A DNA stretch of 64,000 nt from Streptomyces sp. STR69 (GTDB taxonomy: Bacteria; Actinomycetota; Actinomycetes; Streptomycetales; Streptomycetaceae). A program made the translations under genes and the position numbers. Location: contig NZ_JALJRY010000016.1 of assembly GCF_024519455.1 (NCBI RefSeq), positions 1 through 64,000 on the forward strand. The letters run 5' to 3'. This document shows positions 33,345 to 41,979 of this stretch, piece after piece. The notes beneath the pieces are model-generated. The model saw only the letters and a list, made by a program, of their open reading frames with translations, was not told the DNA's origin and did not search any database. Every line of letters starts with the position of its first letter. Position 1 is the stretch's first letter.

Positions 33345-34466
33345 TCAGCGGCGCGACATGTAGATGTCGAGCGCCTTGTGGAGCAGCTTGTTCAGCGGGA
33401 AGTCCCACTCGCCGAGGTATTCGGCGGCCTGCCCGCCGGTGCCCACCTTGAACTGGATCAGACCGAAGAGGTGGTCGGTCTCGTCCAGCGAGTCGGAGAT
33501 GCCGCGCAGGTCGTACACGGTGGCGCCGAGTGCATAGGAGTCACGCAGCATCCGCCACTGCATCGCGTTCGAGGGCCGGACCTCACGCCCGATGTTGTCG
33601 GAGGCGCCGTAGGAGTACCAGACGTGTCCGCCGACCACGAGCATCGTCGCCGCCGACAGGTTCACCCCGTTGTGGCGGGCGAAGTACAGCCGCATGCGGT
33701 TGGGGTCCTCGGTGTTGAGGGCCGTCCACATGCGCTGGAAGTACGACAGCGGGCGGGGCCGGAAGTGGTCGCGCACGGCCGTGATCTCGTACAGCCGCTG
33801 CCATTCCTCAAGGTCGTGGTAGCCGCCCTGGACGACCTCGACACCGGCCTTCTCGGCCTTCTTGATGTTGCGGCGCCACAGCTGGTTGAAGTTCTTGTGG
33901 ACCTCTTCGAGCGAGCGGTTCGCCAACGGCACCTGGTAGACGTAGCGCGGCTGGACATCGCCGAAGCCGGCGCCGCCGTCCTCGCCCTGCTGCCAGCCCA
34001 TACGGCGCAGCTTGTCGGCCACCTCGAAGGCGCGCGGTTCGATGTAGTCGGCCTCGATGTCACGCAGCCGCTTCACGTCCGGGTTCTGGATGCCCGCCTT
34101 GATGGAAGTGGCCTCCCAGCGCCGGATGATGACCGGCGGGCCCATCTTCACCGAGAAGGCGCCCTGCTGCTTGAGGTGGGCCAGCATCGGCTGGATCCAG
34201 TCGTCCAGATTCGGCGCGAACCAGTTGATGACCGGGCCCTCGGGCAGATAGGCCAAGTAGCGCTTGATCTTGGGGAGTTGGCGGTAGAGGACCAGGCCCA
34301 CGCCGACCAGCTCGCCGGTCTTCTCGTCGAACCAGCCGAGGTTCTCGGAGCGCCACTCCGCCTTCACATCAGCCCATGCCGGGACCTGCATGTGGCTAGC
34401 CGACGGCAGGCTCTGGATGAATGCCAGATGCTGCTCTCGGCTGATGGTCCTCAGGGTCAGGCTCAT
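33345..34466 (-). CDS. femX: FemX-type aminoacyltransferase
   Basis: A 373-residue Fem-family (double GNAT-fold) protein with the coiled-coil arm region near EEVHKNFNQLWRRNIKKAEKAG and the YDLRGISDSLDETDHLFGLIQFKVGTGG segment. In Streptomyces, FemX uses glycyl-tRNA to add the first Gly of the interpeptide bridge to peptidoglycan precursor. ATG 34466 has GAGGAG upstream; a longer frame to 34712 is not supported. It lies 83 bp upstream of the racemase-like gene. Confidence 0.9.
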   Translation of the reverse strand: MSLTLRTISREQHLAFIQSLPSASHMQVPAWADVKAEWRSENLGWFDEKTGELVGVGLVLYRQLPKIKRYLAYLPEGPVINWFAPNLDDWIQPMLAHLKQQGAFSVKMGPPVIIRRWEATSIKAGIQNPDVKRLRDIEADYIEPRAFEVADKLRRMGWQQGEDGGAGFGDVQPRYVYQVPLANRSLEEVHKNFNQLWRRNIKKAEKAGVEVVQGGYHDLEEWQRLYEITAVRDHFRPRPLSYFQRMWTALNTEDPNRMRLYFARHNGVNLSAATMLVVGGHVWYSYGASDNIGREVRPSNAMQWRMLRDSYALGATVYDLRGISDSLDETDHLFGLIQFKVGTGGQAAEYLGEWDFPLNKLLHKALDIYMSRR

Positions 34467-34644
34467 TCGGGGCGCTCCTCGGGCTGGTGTGTCCCCATGG
34501 GTACAGGGGCTCCGGCTCTCGCGCCGAAGCCTACTGCGCCGTGCGAGCGCCCCGACTGGGCGTATGCAACCTTCGCCTCGGCCTGTGGGTCGCCGAGGCG
34601 TTCCGTGGTGTTTTACGCGGTGTTCGGACCGCGATGCCGGAGTG

Positions 34645-34959
34645 TCAGTTGATGACGCCACCGAACAGTCCGCCGTGCGCCATGCCGAGGAAGAATCCGA
34701 CACCCGCGGCACCGAGACCCAGGATCAGGCCGAAGCGTTCCCTCGTCGTCTCCGAGATCCACTGTCCGTACGCGCCGGTGAGGATCCCCACCAGGCCGGT
34801 CCATGAGCTGAGCAGATGCAGGCTGTGGAAGAACGACGTGGTGAACGCCGTCACTCCGAGCACCAGGGTCACCGCGAGCAGCGTGTCCTGGAGCGGATGG
34901 GGCTTGCCGTCCGTCGCGAAAAGGGAACCGGCGGTGTTGGGTCGCAATGCCTGTGCCAT
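34645..34959 (-). CDS. Small membrane protein of unknown function
   Basis: A 104-residue protein. A short polar start ([20 protein letters not shown]) is followed by three hydrophobic stretches ([33 protein letters not shown] and [19 protein letters not shown]), ending GGVIN. ATG 34959 is preceded by AGGAGGTG at ideal spacing. It lies between femX and the rpsF operon, pointing away from the latter. I recognise no family. Confidence 0.8.
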
Positions 34960-35184
34960 GTGGCACCTCCTGCGGAAGGCGGCGCGTCGTCGCGCCGGAC
35001 ACACCCGATGTGTACAGATTGACGCTCTCCGCCACCGGATTTCAACCGGAAGCCGGTGTGCGGGTACTCTGTACCCTCTGCACTGGTGTCTGCCCACGTC
35101 GTCACGGATCGGAATCCCCGCAAGGGGCCCCGATGTCAGTGGCGGCTGTTTTACTGGCACACACTGTTGCTTACGCATCACAAC

Positions 35185-35227
35185 CCTCCTGCCACGGATC
35201 GACCGTGGCCGCTGAGTCCAAAGGAGG
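35185..35227 (+). promoter_or_regulatory. Structured rpsF leader that can mask the ribosome site
   Basis: CCTCCT (35185–35190) can pair with AGGAGG (35222–35227), the ribosome site of rpsF. It is continuous with a 7-bp hairpin GCCACGG/CCGTGGC (35191–35197 and 35203–35209, loop ATCGA). The 3' strand then has a bulge of about 12 nt starting with the CCG at 35209–35211. This resembles the S6:S18 autoregulatory leader described in other bacteria, which has a conserved CCG bulge. The rest of the 34960–35237 gap shows no gene. Confidence 0.5.
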
Positions 35228-35237
35228 TGGGTTCCAC

Positions 35238-35528
35238 ATGCGTCACTACGAGGTGATGGTCATCCTCGACCCCGATCTGGAGGAGCGCGCTGTCTCCCCC
35301 CTGATCGAGAACTTCCTCTCCGTCGTCCGTGAGGGCAACGGAAAGGTCGAGAAGGTCGACACCTGGGGCCGTCGTCGTCTCTCGTACGAGATCAAGAAGA
35401 AGCCCGAGGGCATCTACTCGGTCATCGACCTGCAGGCCGAGCCTGCGGTCGTCAAGGAGCTCGACCGCCAGATGAACCTGAACGAGTCGGTCCTCCGGAC
35501 CAAGGTCCTCCGCCCCGAGACCCACTGA
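35238..35528 (+). CDS. rpsF: 30S ribosomal protein S6
   Basis: A 96-residue protein starting [18 protein letters not shown] and containing [21 protein letters not shown], matching S6 throughout. S6 pairs with S18 on the 30S platform. ATG 35238 follows a near-perfect ribosome site AAGGAGGTGG (35221–35230). It is the first gene of rpsF–ssb–rpsR–rplI. Confidence 0.97.
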
Positions 35529-35605
35529 GCATCCTGCTCAGCTGATCTCGGGATTCGAGTAGCAGCACCAAGCAGCCAGCAGCAAACCCGCCGAGAGGTT
35601 CCCCC

Positions 35606-36214
35606 ATGGCAGGCGAGACCGTCATCACGGTCGTCGGCAATCTTGTCGACGACCCCGAGCTGCGCTTCACCCCTTCCGGTGCGGCGGTCGCGAAGTTCCG
35701 TGTCGCGTCCACTCCCCGCACCTTCGACCGCCAGACGAACGAGTGGAAGGACGGCGAAAGCCTCTTCCTCACCTGCTCGGTCTGGCGGCAGGCGGCGGAG
35801 AACGTCGCCGAATCGCTCCAGCGAGGCATGCGCGTCATCGTGCAGGGCCGGTTGAAGCAGCGGTCCTACGAGGACCGTGAGGGCGTCAAGCGCACGGTCT
35901 ACGAACTGGACGTCGAAGAAGTCGGCGCCAGCCTGCGCAGTGCCACGGCCAAGGTCACCAAGACCGCCGGTGGCGCTCGCGGTGGCCAGGGCGGCGGCTT
36001 CGGCGGCGGTGGTGGTGGCGGCCAGGGTGGCGGCGGCTGGGGTGGAAACTCCGGCGGCGGTCAGCCGGCCGGCGGCGCTCCCGCCGACGACCCGTGGGCG
36101 ACCGGCACTCCCGCCGGTGGCAGCCAGGGCGGCGGTGGCGGCGGCTGGGGTGGAAACTCCGGCGGCGCCAGCGGTGGCGGTGGCGGCGGCTACTCGGACG
36201 AACCCCCCTTCTAG
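35606..36214 (+). CDS. ssb: Single-stranded DNA-binding protein
   Basis: A 202-residue SSB. The OB fold covers residues 1–110 (MAGETVITVVGNLVDDPELRFTPSG, FLTCSVWRQAAENVAESL). A Gly-rich linker of about 80 residues follows, and the acidic tip is DEPPF, the partner-binding tail. It coats ssDNA during replication and repair. The linker contains a duplicated block. The gene sits between rpsF and rpsR, as is common. Confidence 0.96.
   Translation: MAGETVITVVGNLVDDPELRFTPSGAAVAKFRVASTPRTFDRQTNEWKDGESLFLTCSVWRQAAENVAESLQRGMRVIVQGRLKQRSYEDREGVKRTVYELDVEEVGASLRSATAKVTKTAGGARGGQGGGFGGGGGGGQGGGGWGGNSGGGQPAGGAPADDPWATGTPAGGSQGGGGGGWGGNSGGASGGGGGGYSDEPPF
36030..36166 (+). repeat. Duplicated Gly-rich block in the ssb linker
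   Basis: A run of about 29 bp encoding GGGWGGNSGG near 36030–36058 recurs at about 36138–36166, 108 bp downstream, in the same frame. It is likely an internal duplication of the linker. Confidence 0.75.
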
Positions 36215-36271
36215 GCCTTCGGGCCGAGGGTGGGTCGTACCCACACTTCTTGATCACACAGGAGATACACC

Positions 36272-36508
36272 ATGGCGAAGCCGCCTGTGCGCAAGCCGAA
36301 GAAGAAGGTCTGCGCATTCTGCAAGGACAAGGTCCAGTACGTGGACTACAAGGACACGAACATGCTGCGGAAGTTCATTTCCGACCGTGGCAAGATCCGT
36401 GCCCGCCGGGTGACCGGCAACTGCACGCAGCACCAGCGTGACGTCGCCACGGCCGTGAAGAACAGCCGTGAGATGGCGCTGCTGCCCTACACCTCCACCG
36501 CGCGATAA
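36272..36508 (+). CDS. rpsR: 30S ribosomal protein S18
   Basis: A 78-residue S18 starting MAKPPVRKPKKKVCAFCKDK. It has CxxC (VCAFC) and a third Cys in GNCTQHQRD, so it is a zinc-binding (C+) form. ATG 36272 follows AGGAG. Streptomyces often has a second, zinc-free S18 elsewhere; this is the operon copy. Confidence 0.95.
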   Translation: MAKPPVRKPKKKVCAFCKDKVQYVDYKDTNMLRKFISDRGKIRARRVTGNCTQHQRDVATAVKNSREMALLPYTSTAR

Positions 36509-36526
36509 GGGAAGGGTGACCGACCA

Positions 36527-36973
36527 ATGAAGATCATCCTCACCCACGAGGTCTCCGGCCTCGGTGCCGCGGGCGACGTCGTCGACGTCAAGGACGGTTA
36601 CGCTCGCAACTACCTGATCCCGCGGAAGTTCGCTATCCGCTGGACCAAGGGTGGCGAGAAGGACGTCGAGCAGATCCGTCGTGCTCGCAAGATCCACGAG
36701 ATCCAGACCATCGAGCAGGCCAACTCCGTGAAGGCCCAGCTCGAAGGCGTCAAGGTTCGTCTGGCCGTCCGCTCCGGCGACGCCGGTCGCCTCTTCGGTT
36801 CCGTCACCCCGGCCGACATCGCTTCGGCGATCAAGGCTTCCGGTGGCCCCGAGGTCGACAAGCGTCGTATCGAGCTGTCTGCCCCGATCAAGACGCTGGG
36901 CGCCCACGAGACGTCCGTGCGTCTGCACCCCGAGGTTGCCGCCAAGGTCAACATCGAGGTCATCGCGGCCTGA
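36527..36973 (+). CDS. rplI: 50S ribosomal protein L9
   Basis: A 148-residue L9 starting MKIILTHEVSGLGAAGDVVDVKDGYARNYLIP, with the L9 signature in the first 30 residues, a long central helix and a C-terminal domain. It is the last gene of the operon and is followed at once by a strong terminator. Confidence 0.96.
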   Translation: MKIILTHEVSGLGAAGDVVDVKDGYARNYLIPRKFAIRWTKGGEKDVEQIRRARKIHEIQTIEQANSVKAQLEGVKVRLAVRSGDAGRLFGSVTPADIASAIKASGGPEVDKRRIELSAPIKTLGAHETSVRLHPEVAAKVNIEVIAA

Positions 36974-36996
36974 CCGCTGCGCTCGGCATAGCGGAG

Positions 36997-37030
36997 AGAG
37001 GGGCCGCACCCGTTGGGGTGCGGCCCCTCT
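36997..37030 (+). terminator. Terminator after rplI
   Basis: A perfect 15-bp stem, AGAGGGGCCGCACCC (36997–37011) with GGGTGCGGCCCCTCT (37016–37030), and loop GTTG, 24 bp past the rplI stop. Confidence 0.9.
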
Positions 37031-37131
37031 GCCGTCCCCGTCCTCGGGACGGGCAGGCCATGGCCCGCGTATTGGGTCCGGGATGTGCAGGGCAGAGTGT
37101 GTGTTGGTGAGGGCGGCGCAACGGCGTGCAT

Positions 37132-37145
37132 GTTTCACGTGAAAC
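37132..37145. other. parS: parS site
   Basis: Perfect GTTTCACGTGAAAC in the rplI–MATE gap; the flanks are not palindromic. Confidence 0.95.
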
Positions 37146-37160
37146 GTGGCAGCGAGCGGT

Positions 37161-37174
37161 GTTTCACGTGAAAC
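37161..37174. other. parS: parS site
   Basis: Perfect GTTTCACGTGAAAC, starting 29 bp after the previous one and ending 2 bp before the MATE stop codon. Confidence 0.95.
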
Positions 37175-37176
37175 GG

Positions 37177-38514
37177 TCAGCGGGTCGCGCCCGTGACGAC
37201 CCAGCGGCCCGAGCGGGCGCGCAGCAGGAGCGTCAGCATGCGCACTGTCATCATCAGGGTCATCGCTCCCCAGAGAGCGGTCAGTCCGGCGCCGAAGACC
37301 GGTACGAGCAGAGCCACCGGGACGAACACCACCAGGGTCACCAACATCGCTCCTGCGAGATACGGCCCGTCTCCCGCGCCCATCAGCACCCCGTCCAGGA
37401 CGAAGACGACACCGCAGATGGGCTGCGAGAGCGCCACCATGATCAGGGCGGGCAGGGCGGTGTCCTTGACGGTGGAGTCGCTGGTGAACAAGGGGAGGAA
37501 CAGCGGCCGGGACACGATCACCAGGAGACCGAGCACCACTCCGACGGCGACGCCCCACTGCACCATGCGGCGGCAGGCGGCCCGGGCGCCTTGTGGATCG
37601 TCCGCACCGAGGTAGCGGCCGATGATGGCCTGGCCTGCGATGGCAATCGCGTCGAGTGCGAAGGCCACCAGAGACCACAGGGACAGGATGATCTGGTGGG
37701 CGGCGATGTCGGCATCGCCGAGACGGGCGGCAACCGCTGTCGCGGTCAGGAGGATCGCTCGCAGGGAGAGCGTGCGTACCAGGAGAGGCGCGCCCGCCTG
37801 CGCCGAAGCTCGGATTCCAGCCGTGTCGGGGCGGAGCGAGGCTCCATGTCGGCGAGCCCCTTGGACGACCACGACGAGATACACGGCGGCCATCCCCCAT
37901 TGGGCGATGACGGTGCCCCAGGCGGAGCCGGCGATGCCGAGGTCGGCGCCGTAGACGAGCCCTAGGTTGAGGGCGCCGTTGGCGACGAAGCCTGTGATGG
38001 CGACGTACAGCGGTGTTTTTGTGTTCTGCAGTCCACGGAGGACCCCGGTGGCGGCGAGTACGACCAGCATGGCCGGGATGCCGAGCGAGGAGATCCGCAG
38101 ATAGGTCGTCGCGTAGGGGGCTGCCGTGTCCGAGGCGCCGAAGACGTCGACGAGGGCGGGCGCCGAGGGGAGCACGACGGCGATGACGGTGGCACCTATT
38201 AGTAGGGCGAGCCAGATGCCGTCCATGCCCTGGCGGATGGCCGCTTGAAGATCGCCCGCGCCGACACGTCGGGCGACGGCCGCCGTGGTGGCGTAGGCGA
38301 GGAAGACGAAGACGCTCACAGCTGTCGTCAGGAGGGCCGAGGCCACGCCGAGTCCGGCGAGTTGTGGCGTGCCGAGATGACCCACGATCGCACTGTCGGC
38401 CATGACGAAGAGCGGCTCGGCCACGAGTGCACCGAAGGCCGGGACAGCCAGCATGACGATCTCGCGGTCGTGCCGGCGTCGGGTGGCCCTGGTGGTCGCG
38501 GGAGCCTGTGTCAT
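37177..38514 (-). CDS. MATE-family efflux transporter
   Basis: About 445 residues with 12 hydrophobic segments in two MatE halves. It begins MTQAPATTRATRRRHDREIVMLAVPAFGALVAEPLFVMADSA, and the second half starts near LLVRTLSLRAILLTATAVAA. The family exports cationic compounds with Na+ or H+; the substrate here is unknown. I chose ATG 38514 over GTG 38520 because no ribosome site is present while a -10 (38527–38522) ends 7 bp before the ATG, implying a leaderless mRNA. Confidence 0.88.
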   Translation of the reverse strand: MTQAPATTRATRRRHDREIVMLAVPAFGALVAEPLFVMADSAIVGHLGTPQLAGLGVASALLTTAVSVFVFLAYATTAAVARRVGAGDLQAAIRQGMDGIWLALLIGATVIAVVLPSAPALVDVFGASDTAAPYATTYLRISSLGIPAMLVVLAATGVLRGLQNTKTPLYVAITGFVANGALNLGLVYGADLGIAGSAWGTVIAQWGMAAVYLVVVVQGARRHGASLRPDTAGIRASAQAGAPLLVRTLSLRAILLTATAVAARLGDADIAAHQIILSLWSLVAFALDAIAIAGQAIIGRYLGADDPQGARAACRRMVQWGVAVGVVLGLLVIVSRPLFLPLFTSDSTVKDTALPALIMVALSQPICGVVFVLDGVLMGAGDGPYLAGAMLVTLVVFVPVALLVPVFGAGLTALWGAMTLMMTVRMLTLLLRARSGRWVVTGATR

Positions 38515-38521
38515 GAGCACT

Positions 38522-38551
38522 AATCTAATCGTCCACAGGTAAGAGATGCAA
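38522..38551 (-). promoter_or_regulatory. Promoter of the MATE gene, probably leaderless
   Basis: On the minus strand TTGCAT (38551–38546), an 18-bp spacer and TAGATT (38527–38522). The expected start point falls at or next to ATG 38514. A DnaA-box-like TCGTCCACA (38529–38537) lies in the spacer. Confidence 0.65.
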
Positions 38552-38747
38552 TTACTGTGTGACCCTTACCTCTGATCTCGCCTCGTGTCCTCTCGCGCAC
38601 TGTTCGAAGCGATCTTGGTCCGACTGGAGAAGTTTTTCTTCTGCACAGCCGGTGGATGGGGAAAGGGCAGGTCAGATGGGTTGTGCTCGGAGCGGAGCGG
38701 TCTTGTTCACAGGGCTGTCCACCGGGTCGTGCACAGGTTTTGGCGGG

Positions 38748-38791
38748 TTCTCCACAGCATCCGGGCCGTCGTCCACATGGCCTGTGGATAA
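38748..38791. other. Small cluster of DnaA-box-like sites upstream of dnaB
   Basis: TTCTCCACA (38748–38756), TCGTCCACA (38769–38777) and TGTGGATAA (38783–38791, the exact complement of TTATCCACA) lie within 44 bp. Weaker matches occur at 38529 and 38715. The site is in the 460-bp gap between the MATE gene and dnaB, which shows no gene. Confidence 0.6.
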
Positions 38792-38974
38792 CCAGATTGG
38801 CTGACGGTGCCCGCGGGCCTACGGTGGACCGGCACCCGCCCCGTCAGTCGGACTGAGAAACATCACAAAACCGACGCGCCCGTACCGGAGTTGGGCGTCT
38901 CATTTGTCAGTGCCGTGCCGTAGAAATGAGGGGCACGGCGAGGTCCGCTCGGCGGACGGGAGGAGGTGGCTCGG

Positions 38975-40453
38975 TTGAGTATTTCCGAGCCCTTGGACGA
39001 CCCGTGGGCCGAGAGCGGTCCAAGTGATCGTCTGCCTGCTTCCCGACGGCGCGGTGACGGAGGCCGGGGTCGCGACGAACAGCACGACCGCGGCCGGGAA
39101 GGCGGCGAGTGGGAGGGCGCAGGCTCGGCCTTCGAACGCGTGCCGCCGCAGGACCTCGATGCCGAGCAGTCCGTACTGGGCGGCATGCTCCTGTCGAAGG
39201 ACGCCATCGCCGACGTCGTTGAGGTCCTCAAAGGCCACGACTTCTACAAGCCCGCGCACGAGACGATCTACCAGGCGATCCTCGACGTCTACGCCAAGGG
39301 CGAGCCGGCCGACCCGATCACCATCGCCGCCGAACTCACCAAGCGCGGCGAGATCAACAAGGTCGGCGGCGCATCGTATCTGCACACGCTCGTCCAGACC
39401 GTGCCGACGGCGGCGAACGCGGAGTACTACGCGGAGATCGTCCACGAGCGCGCCGTCCTGCGCCGCCTGGTCGAGGCCGGTACGCGCATCACGCAGATGG
39501 GATACGCGGCCGACGACGACGTCGACGAGATCGTCAACCGGGCCCAGGCCGAGATCTACGCGGTCACCGAGCAGCGGACCAGCGAGGACTACCTTCCGCT
39601 CGGCGACATCATGGAGGGTGCGCTCGACGAGATCGAGGCGATCGGCTCGCGCAGCGGCGAGATGACGGGTGTGCCCACCGGGTTCACGGACCTCGACTCG
39701 CTCACCAACGGTCTGCACCCGGGCCAGATGATCGTCATCGCCGCCCGGCCCGCCATGGGCAAGTCCACGCTCGCGCTGGACTTCGCGCGTGCGGCATCGA
39801 TCAAGCACAACCTGCCGAGCGTCATCTTCTCCCTCGAAATGGGGCGCAACGAGATCGCGATGCGTCTGCTGTCCGCCGAGGCCCGCGTCGCCCTGCACCA
39901 CATGCGTTCCGGCACCATGACCGACGAGGACTGGACCCGGCTGGCGCGTCGGATGCCCGAGGTGTCGTCCGCTCCGCTCTACATCGACGACTCACCGAAC
40001 CTGTCGATGATGGAGATCCGCGCGAAGTGCCGTCGGCTCAAGCAGCGCAGCGACATCAAGCTCGTGATCATCGACTATCTGCAGCTGATGCAGGCTGGTG
40101 GCTCCAAGCGTCAGGAGAGCCGTCAGCAAGAAGTCTCGGACATGTCCCGAAACCTCAAGCTCCTGGCGAAGGAGCTTGAGGTGCCGGTGATCGCGCTCTC
40201 ACAGCTCAACCGTGGTCCCGAGCAGCGCACCGACAAGAAGCCGATGGTGTCCGACCTGCGTGAGTCCGGCTCCATCGAGCAGGACGCCGACATGGTGATC
40301 CTGCTCCACCGCGAGGACGCCTACGAGAAGGAGTCACCGCGCGCGGGCGAGGCGGACATCATCGTGGGCAAGCACCGTAACGGTCCGACGGCGACGATCA
40401 CTGTCGCCTTCCAGGGCCACTACTCACGCTTCGTGGACATGGCGCAGACGTGA
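38975..40453 (+). CDS. dnaB: Replicative DNA helicase DnaB
   Basis: A 492-residue hexameric helicase. The N-terminal domain begins PPQDLDAEQSVLGGMLLSKDAI (about residue 55). The RecA-like domain has Walker A ARPAMGKST, then IFSLEMGRNEIAMRLLSAEA, Walker B LVIIDYLQLM, and the C-terminal DLRESGSIEQDADMV. It unwinds DNA 5' to 3' at the fork after loading by DnaA. I chose TTG 38975 because AGGAGG (38961–38966) has proper spacing to it; GTG 38966 overlaps that site. The first 50 residues are a basic, low-complexity arm. Confidence 0.95.
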   Translation: MSISEPLDDPWAESGPSDRLPASRRRGDGGRGRDEQHDRGREGGEWEGAGSAFERVPPQDLDAEQSVLGGMLLSKDAIADVVEVLKGHDFYKPAHETIYQAILDVYAKGEPADPITIAAELTKRGEINKVGGASYLHTLVQTVPTAANAEYYAEIVHERAVLRRLVEAGTRITQMGYAADDDVDEIVNRAQAEIYAVTEQRTSEDYLPLGDIMEGALDEIEAIGSRSGEMTGVPTGFTDLDSLTNGLHPGQMIVIAARPAMGKSTLALDFARAASIKHNLPSVIFSLEMGRNEIAMRLLSAEARVALHHMRSGTMTDEDWTRLARRMPEVSSAPLYIDDSPNLSMMEIRAKCRRLKQRSDIKLVIIDYLQLMQAGGSKRQESRQQEVSDMSRNLKLLAKELEVPVIALSQLNRGPEQRTDKKPMVSDLRESGSIEQDADMVILLHREDAYEKESPRAGEADIIVGKHRNGPTATITVAFQGHYSRFVDMAQT

Positions 40454-40538
40454 CCGGGCGACCGTAGGCGGCCGACCCGGCGCCGTGTCCCGAGAAATGT
40501 GCTCGACGTACGCCCATCCCGCCGGATGGACTGGGGGC

Positions 40539-41924
40539 ATGACGACATCTCTGGACGACTTGCTTCCCGCTACCCGCCGGGCGTTGCTGCATCGGATCGC
40601 CGTCGCTCAGGCCGAGGGGCGGGCACCGTCGTTGGTCGCGGCGGTGGTGCGGGACGGGCGGGCGGTGTGGCACGGTGCGCGGACCTCGGTGGACGGGCAC
40701 GGGCCGGACGAGAACGTGCAGTACCGGATCGGTTCCATCACCAAGATGTTCACCGCCGTCCTGGTGCTGCGGCTGCGGGACGAAGGCGTCCTCGATCTCG
40801 GTGACCCCTTGGAGAAGCATCTGCCGGGCACCGGCGCGGGGGAGGCCACCATCGCCCAACTGCTCGCGCACACAAGCGGGTTGGCGGCCGAATCACCCGC
40901 GCCCTGGTGGGAACGGACGCCTGGTTCCCTGCGCCCCGAACTCCGCGATGTGCTGGGCGAGCAGCCCCTGCTGCATCCGGTCGGCCGCCGGTTCCACTAT
41001 TCGAACCCCGGATACACGGTGTTGGGCGCGCTCGTCGAGGAGCTGCGCGGTGCGCCCTGGGAGGACGTACTCCGGCGGGAAGTGCTCGAACCCCTGGGCC
41101 TCCATCGCACGAGTGCTCAGCCTCAGGCACCCCACGCGGGCGCCTGGGCGGTGCATCCATGGGCCGACGCACTGCTTCCGGAACCCGCCGTGGACCTCGG
41201 TCTCATGGCGCCGGCCGGTCAACTCTGGTCCACCACGGGCGACTTGGCGCAGTTCGCCGTCTTCCTGGCCAGCGGGGACGACCGGGTCCTGAGTGCGGAG
41301 TCCGTGCGGGAGATGAGGACTCCCGCGGCACCGGCCGAGGCGGCCGATGTCGTGGACGGCGTCGCCTACGGTCTCGGCCTGCAGCTCCAGAACCACGACG
41401 GCCGACTGCTCATCGGCCACTCCGGGTCGCTGCCCGGCTTCCTGGCGAACCTCACCATCAGCCTGGAGGACGACGTTTCGGCGGTGGTGCTGGCCAACTG
41501 CACCTCCGGACCGCTGCTGTCGTTGGTGGGTGCCGACCTCGTCCGTATCGTCGCCGAGGCCGAACCGAGGATTCCCGAGCCGTGGCGCCCGATGCCCGAA
41601 GTCAACGCCTCCGTACTGGAGTTGGCCGGGCAGTGGTACTGGGGTACGCATGGTTTCGCCCTGCGGCTGACGGCGGACGGAAGGGCCTCGCTGGAGCCAT
41701 TGGCGGGCAGGGGTCGCCGCTCACGTTTCCGGGCCAACGGTGACGGCACCTGGACCGGCCTGGAGGGGTACTACGCCGGAGAGCTTCTACGGCCCGTACG
41801 GCGCCCGGACGGGTCCGTGAGCCAACTGGACCTCGGATCGTTCGTCTTCACGCGTCAGCCGTACGACGAGAGCGCTTCTGTGCCGGGTGGGGTGGACCCG
41901 GAGGGGTGGCGGGGGATCCGCTAG
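40539..41924 (+). CDS. Serine hydrolase of the beta-lactamase/class C PBP fold
   Basis: About 461 residues. The nucleophile motif is S66-ITK (YRIGSITKMF), the second motif YSN (FHYSNPGYTVLG) and the third-motif region GHSGSLPG. No signal peptide is evident, so it is probably cytosolic. A C-terminal domain of about 100 residues (from ASVLELAGQWYWG) resembles the beta-barrel lid found in some esterases of this fold. The substrate is unknown. ATG 40539 follows a GGGGG ribosome site. It ends just before a parS terminator hairpin. Confidence 0.85.
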   Translation: MTTSLDDLLPATRRALLHRIAVAQAEGRAPSLVAAVVRDGRAVWHGARTSVDGHGPDENVQYRIGSITKMFTAVLVLRLRDEGVLDLGDPLEKHLPGTGAGEATIAQLLAHTSGLAAESPAPWWERTPGSLRPELRDVLGEQPLLHPVGRRFHYSNPGYTVLGALVEELRGAPWEDVLRREVLEPLGLHRTSAQPQAPHAGAWAVHPWADALLPEPAVDLGLMAPAGQLWSTTGDLAQFAVFLASGDDRVLSAESVREMRTPAAPAEAADVVDGVAYGLGLQLQNHDGRLLIGHSGSLPGFLANLTISLEDDVSAVVLANCTSGPLLSLVGADLVRIVAEAEPRIPEPWRPMPEVNASVLELAGQWYWGTHGFALRLTADGRASLEPLAGRGRRSRFRANGDGTWTGLEGYYAGELLRPVRRPDGSVSQLDLGSFVFTRQPYDESASVPGGVDPEGWRGIR

Positions 41925-41938
41925 CCGTCACAGTCGGG

Positions 41939-41974
41939 GGAGGCGTCGTGTTTCACGTGAAACATGGCGCCTCT
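41939..41974. terminator. parS-centred hairpin between converging genes
   Basis: Around the parS (41950–41963) the flanks GGAGGCGTCGT and ATGGCGCCTCT pair almost fully once G-U pairs are allowed, giving a 36-nt hairpin. It starts 15 bp past the hydrolase stop and ends 6 bp before the acetyltransferase stop, so it can terminate both. Confidence 0.7.
41950..41963. other. parS: parS site
   Basis: Perfect GTTTCACGTGAAAC at the centre of the 41939–41974 hairpin. Confidence 0.95.
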
Positions 41975-41979
41975 CTTCT

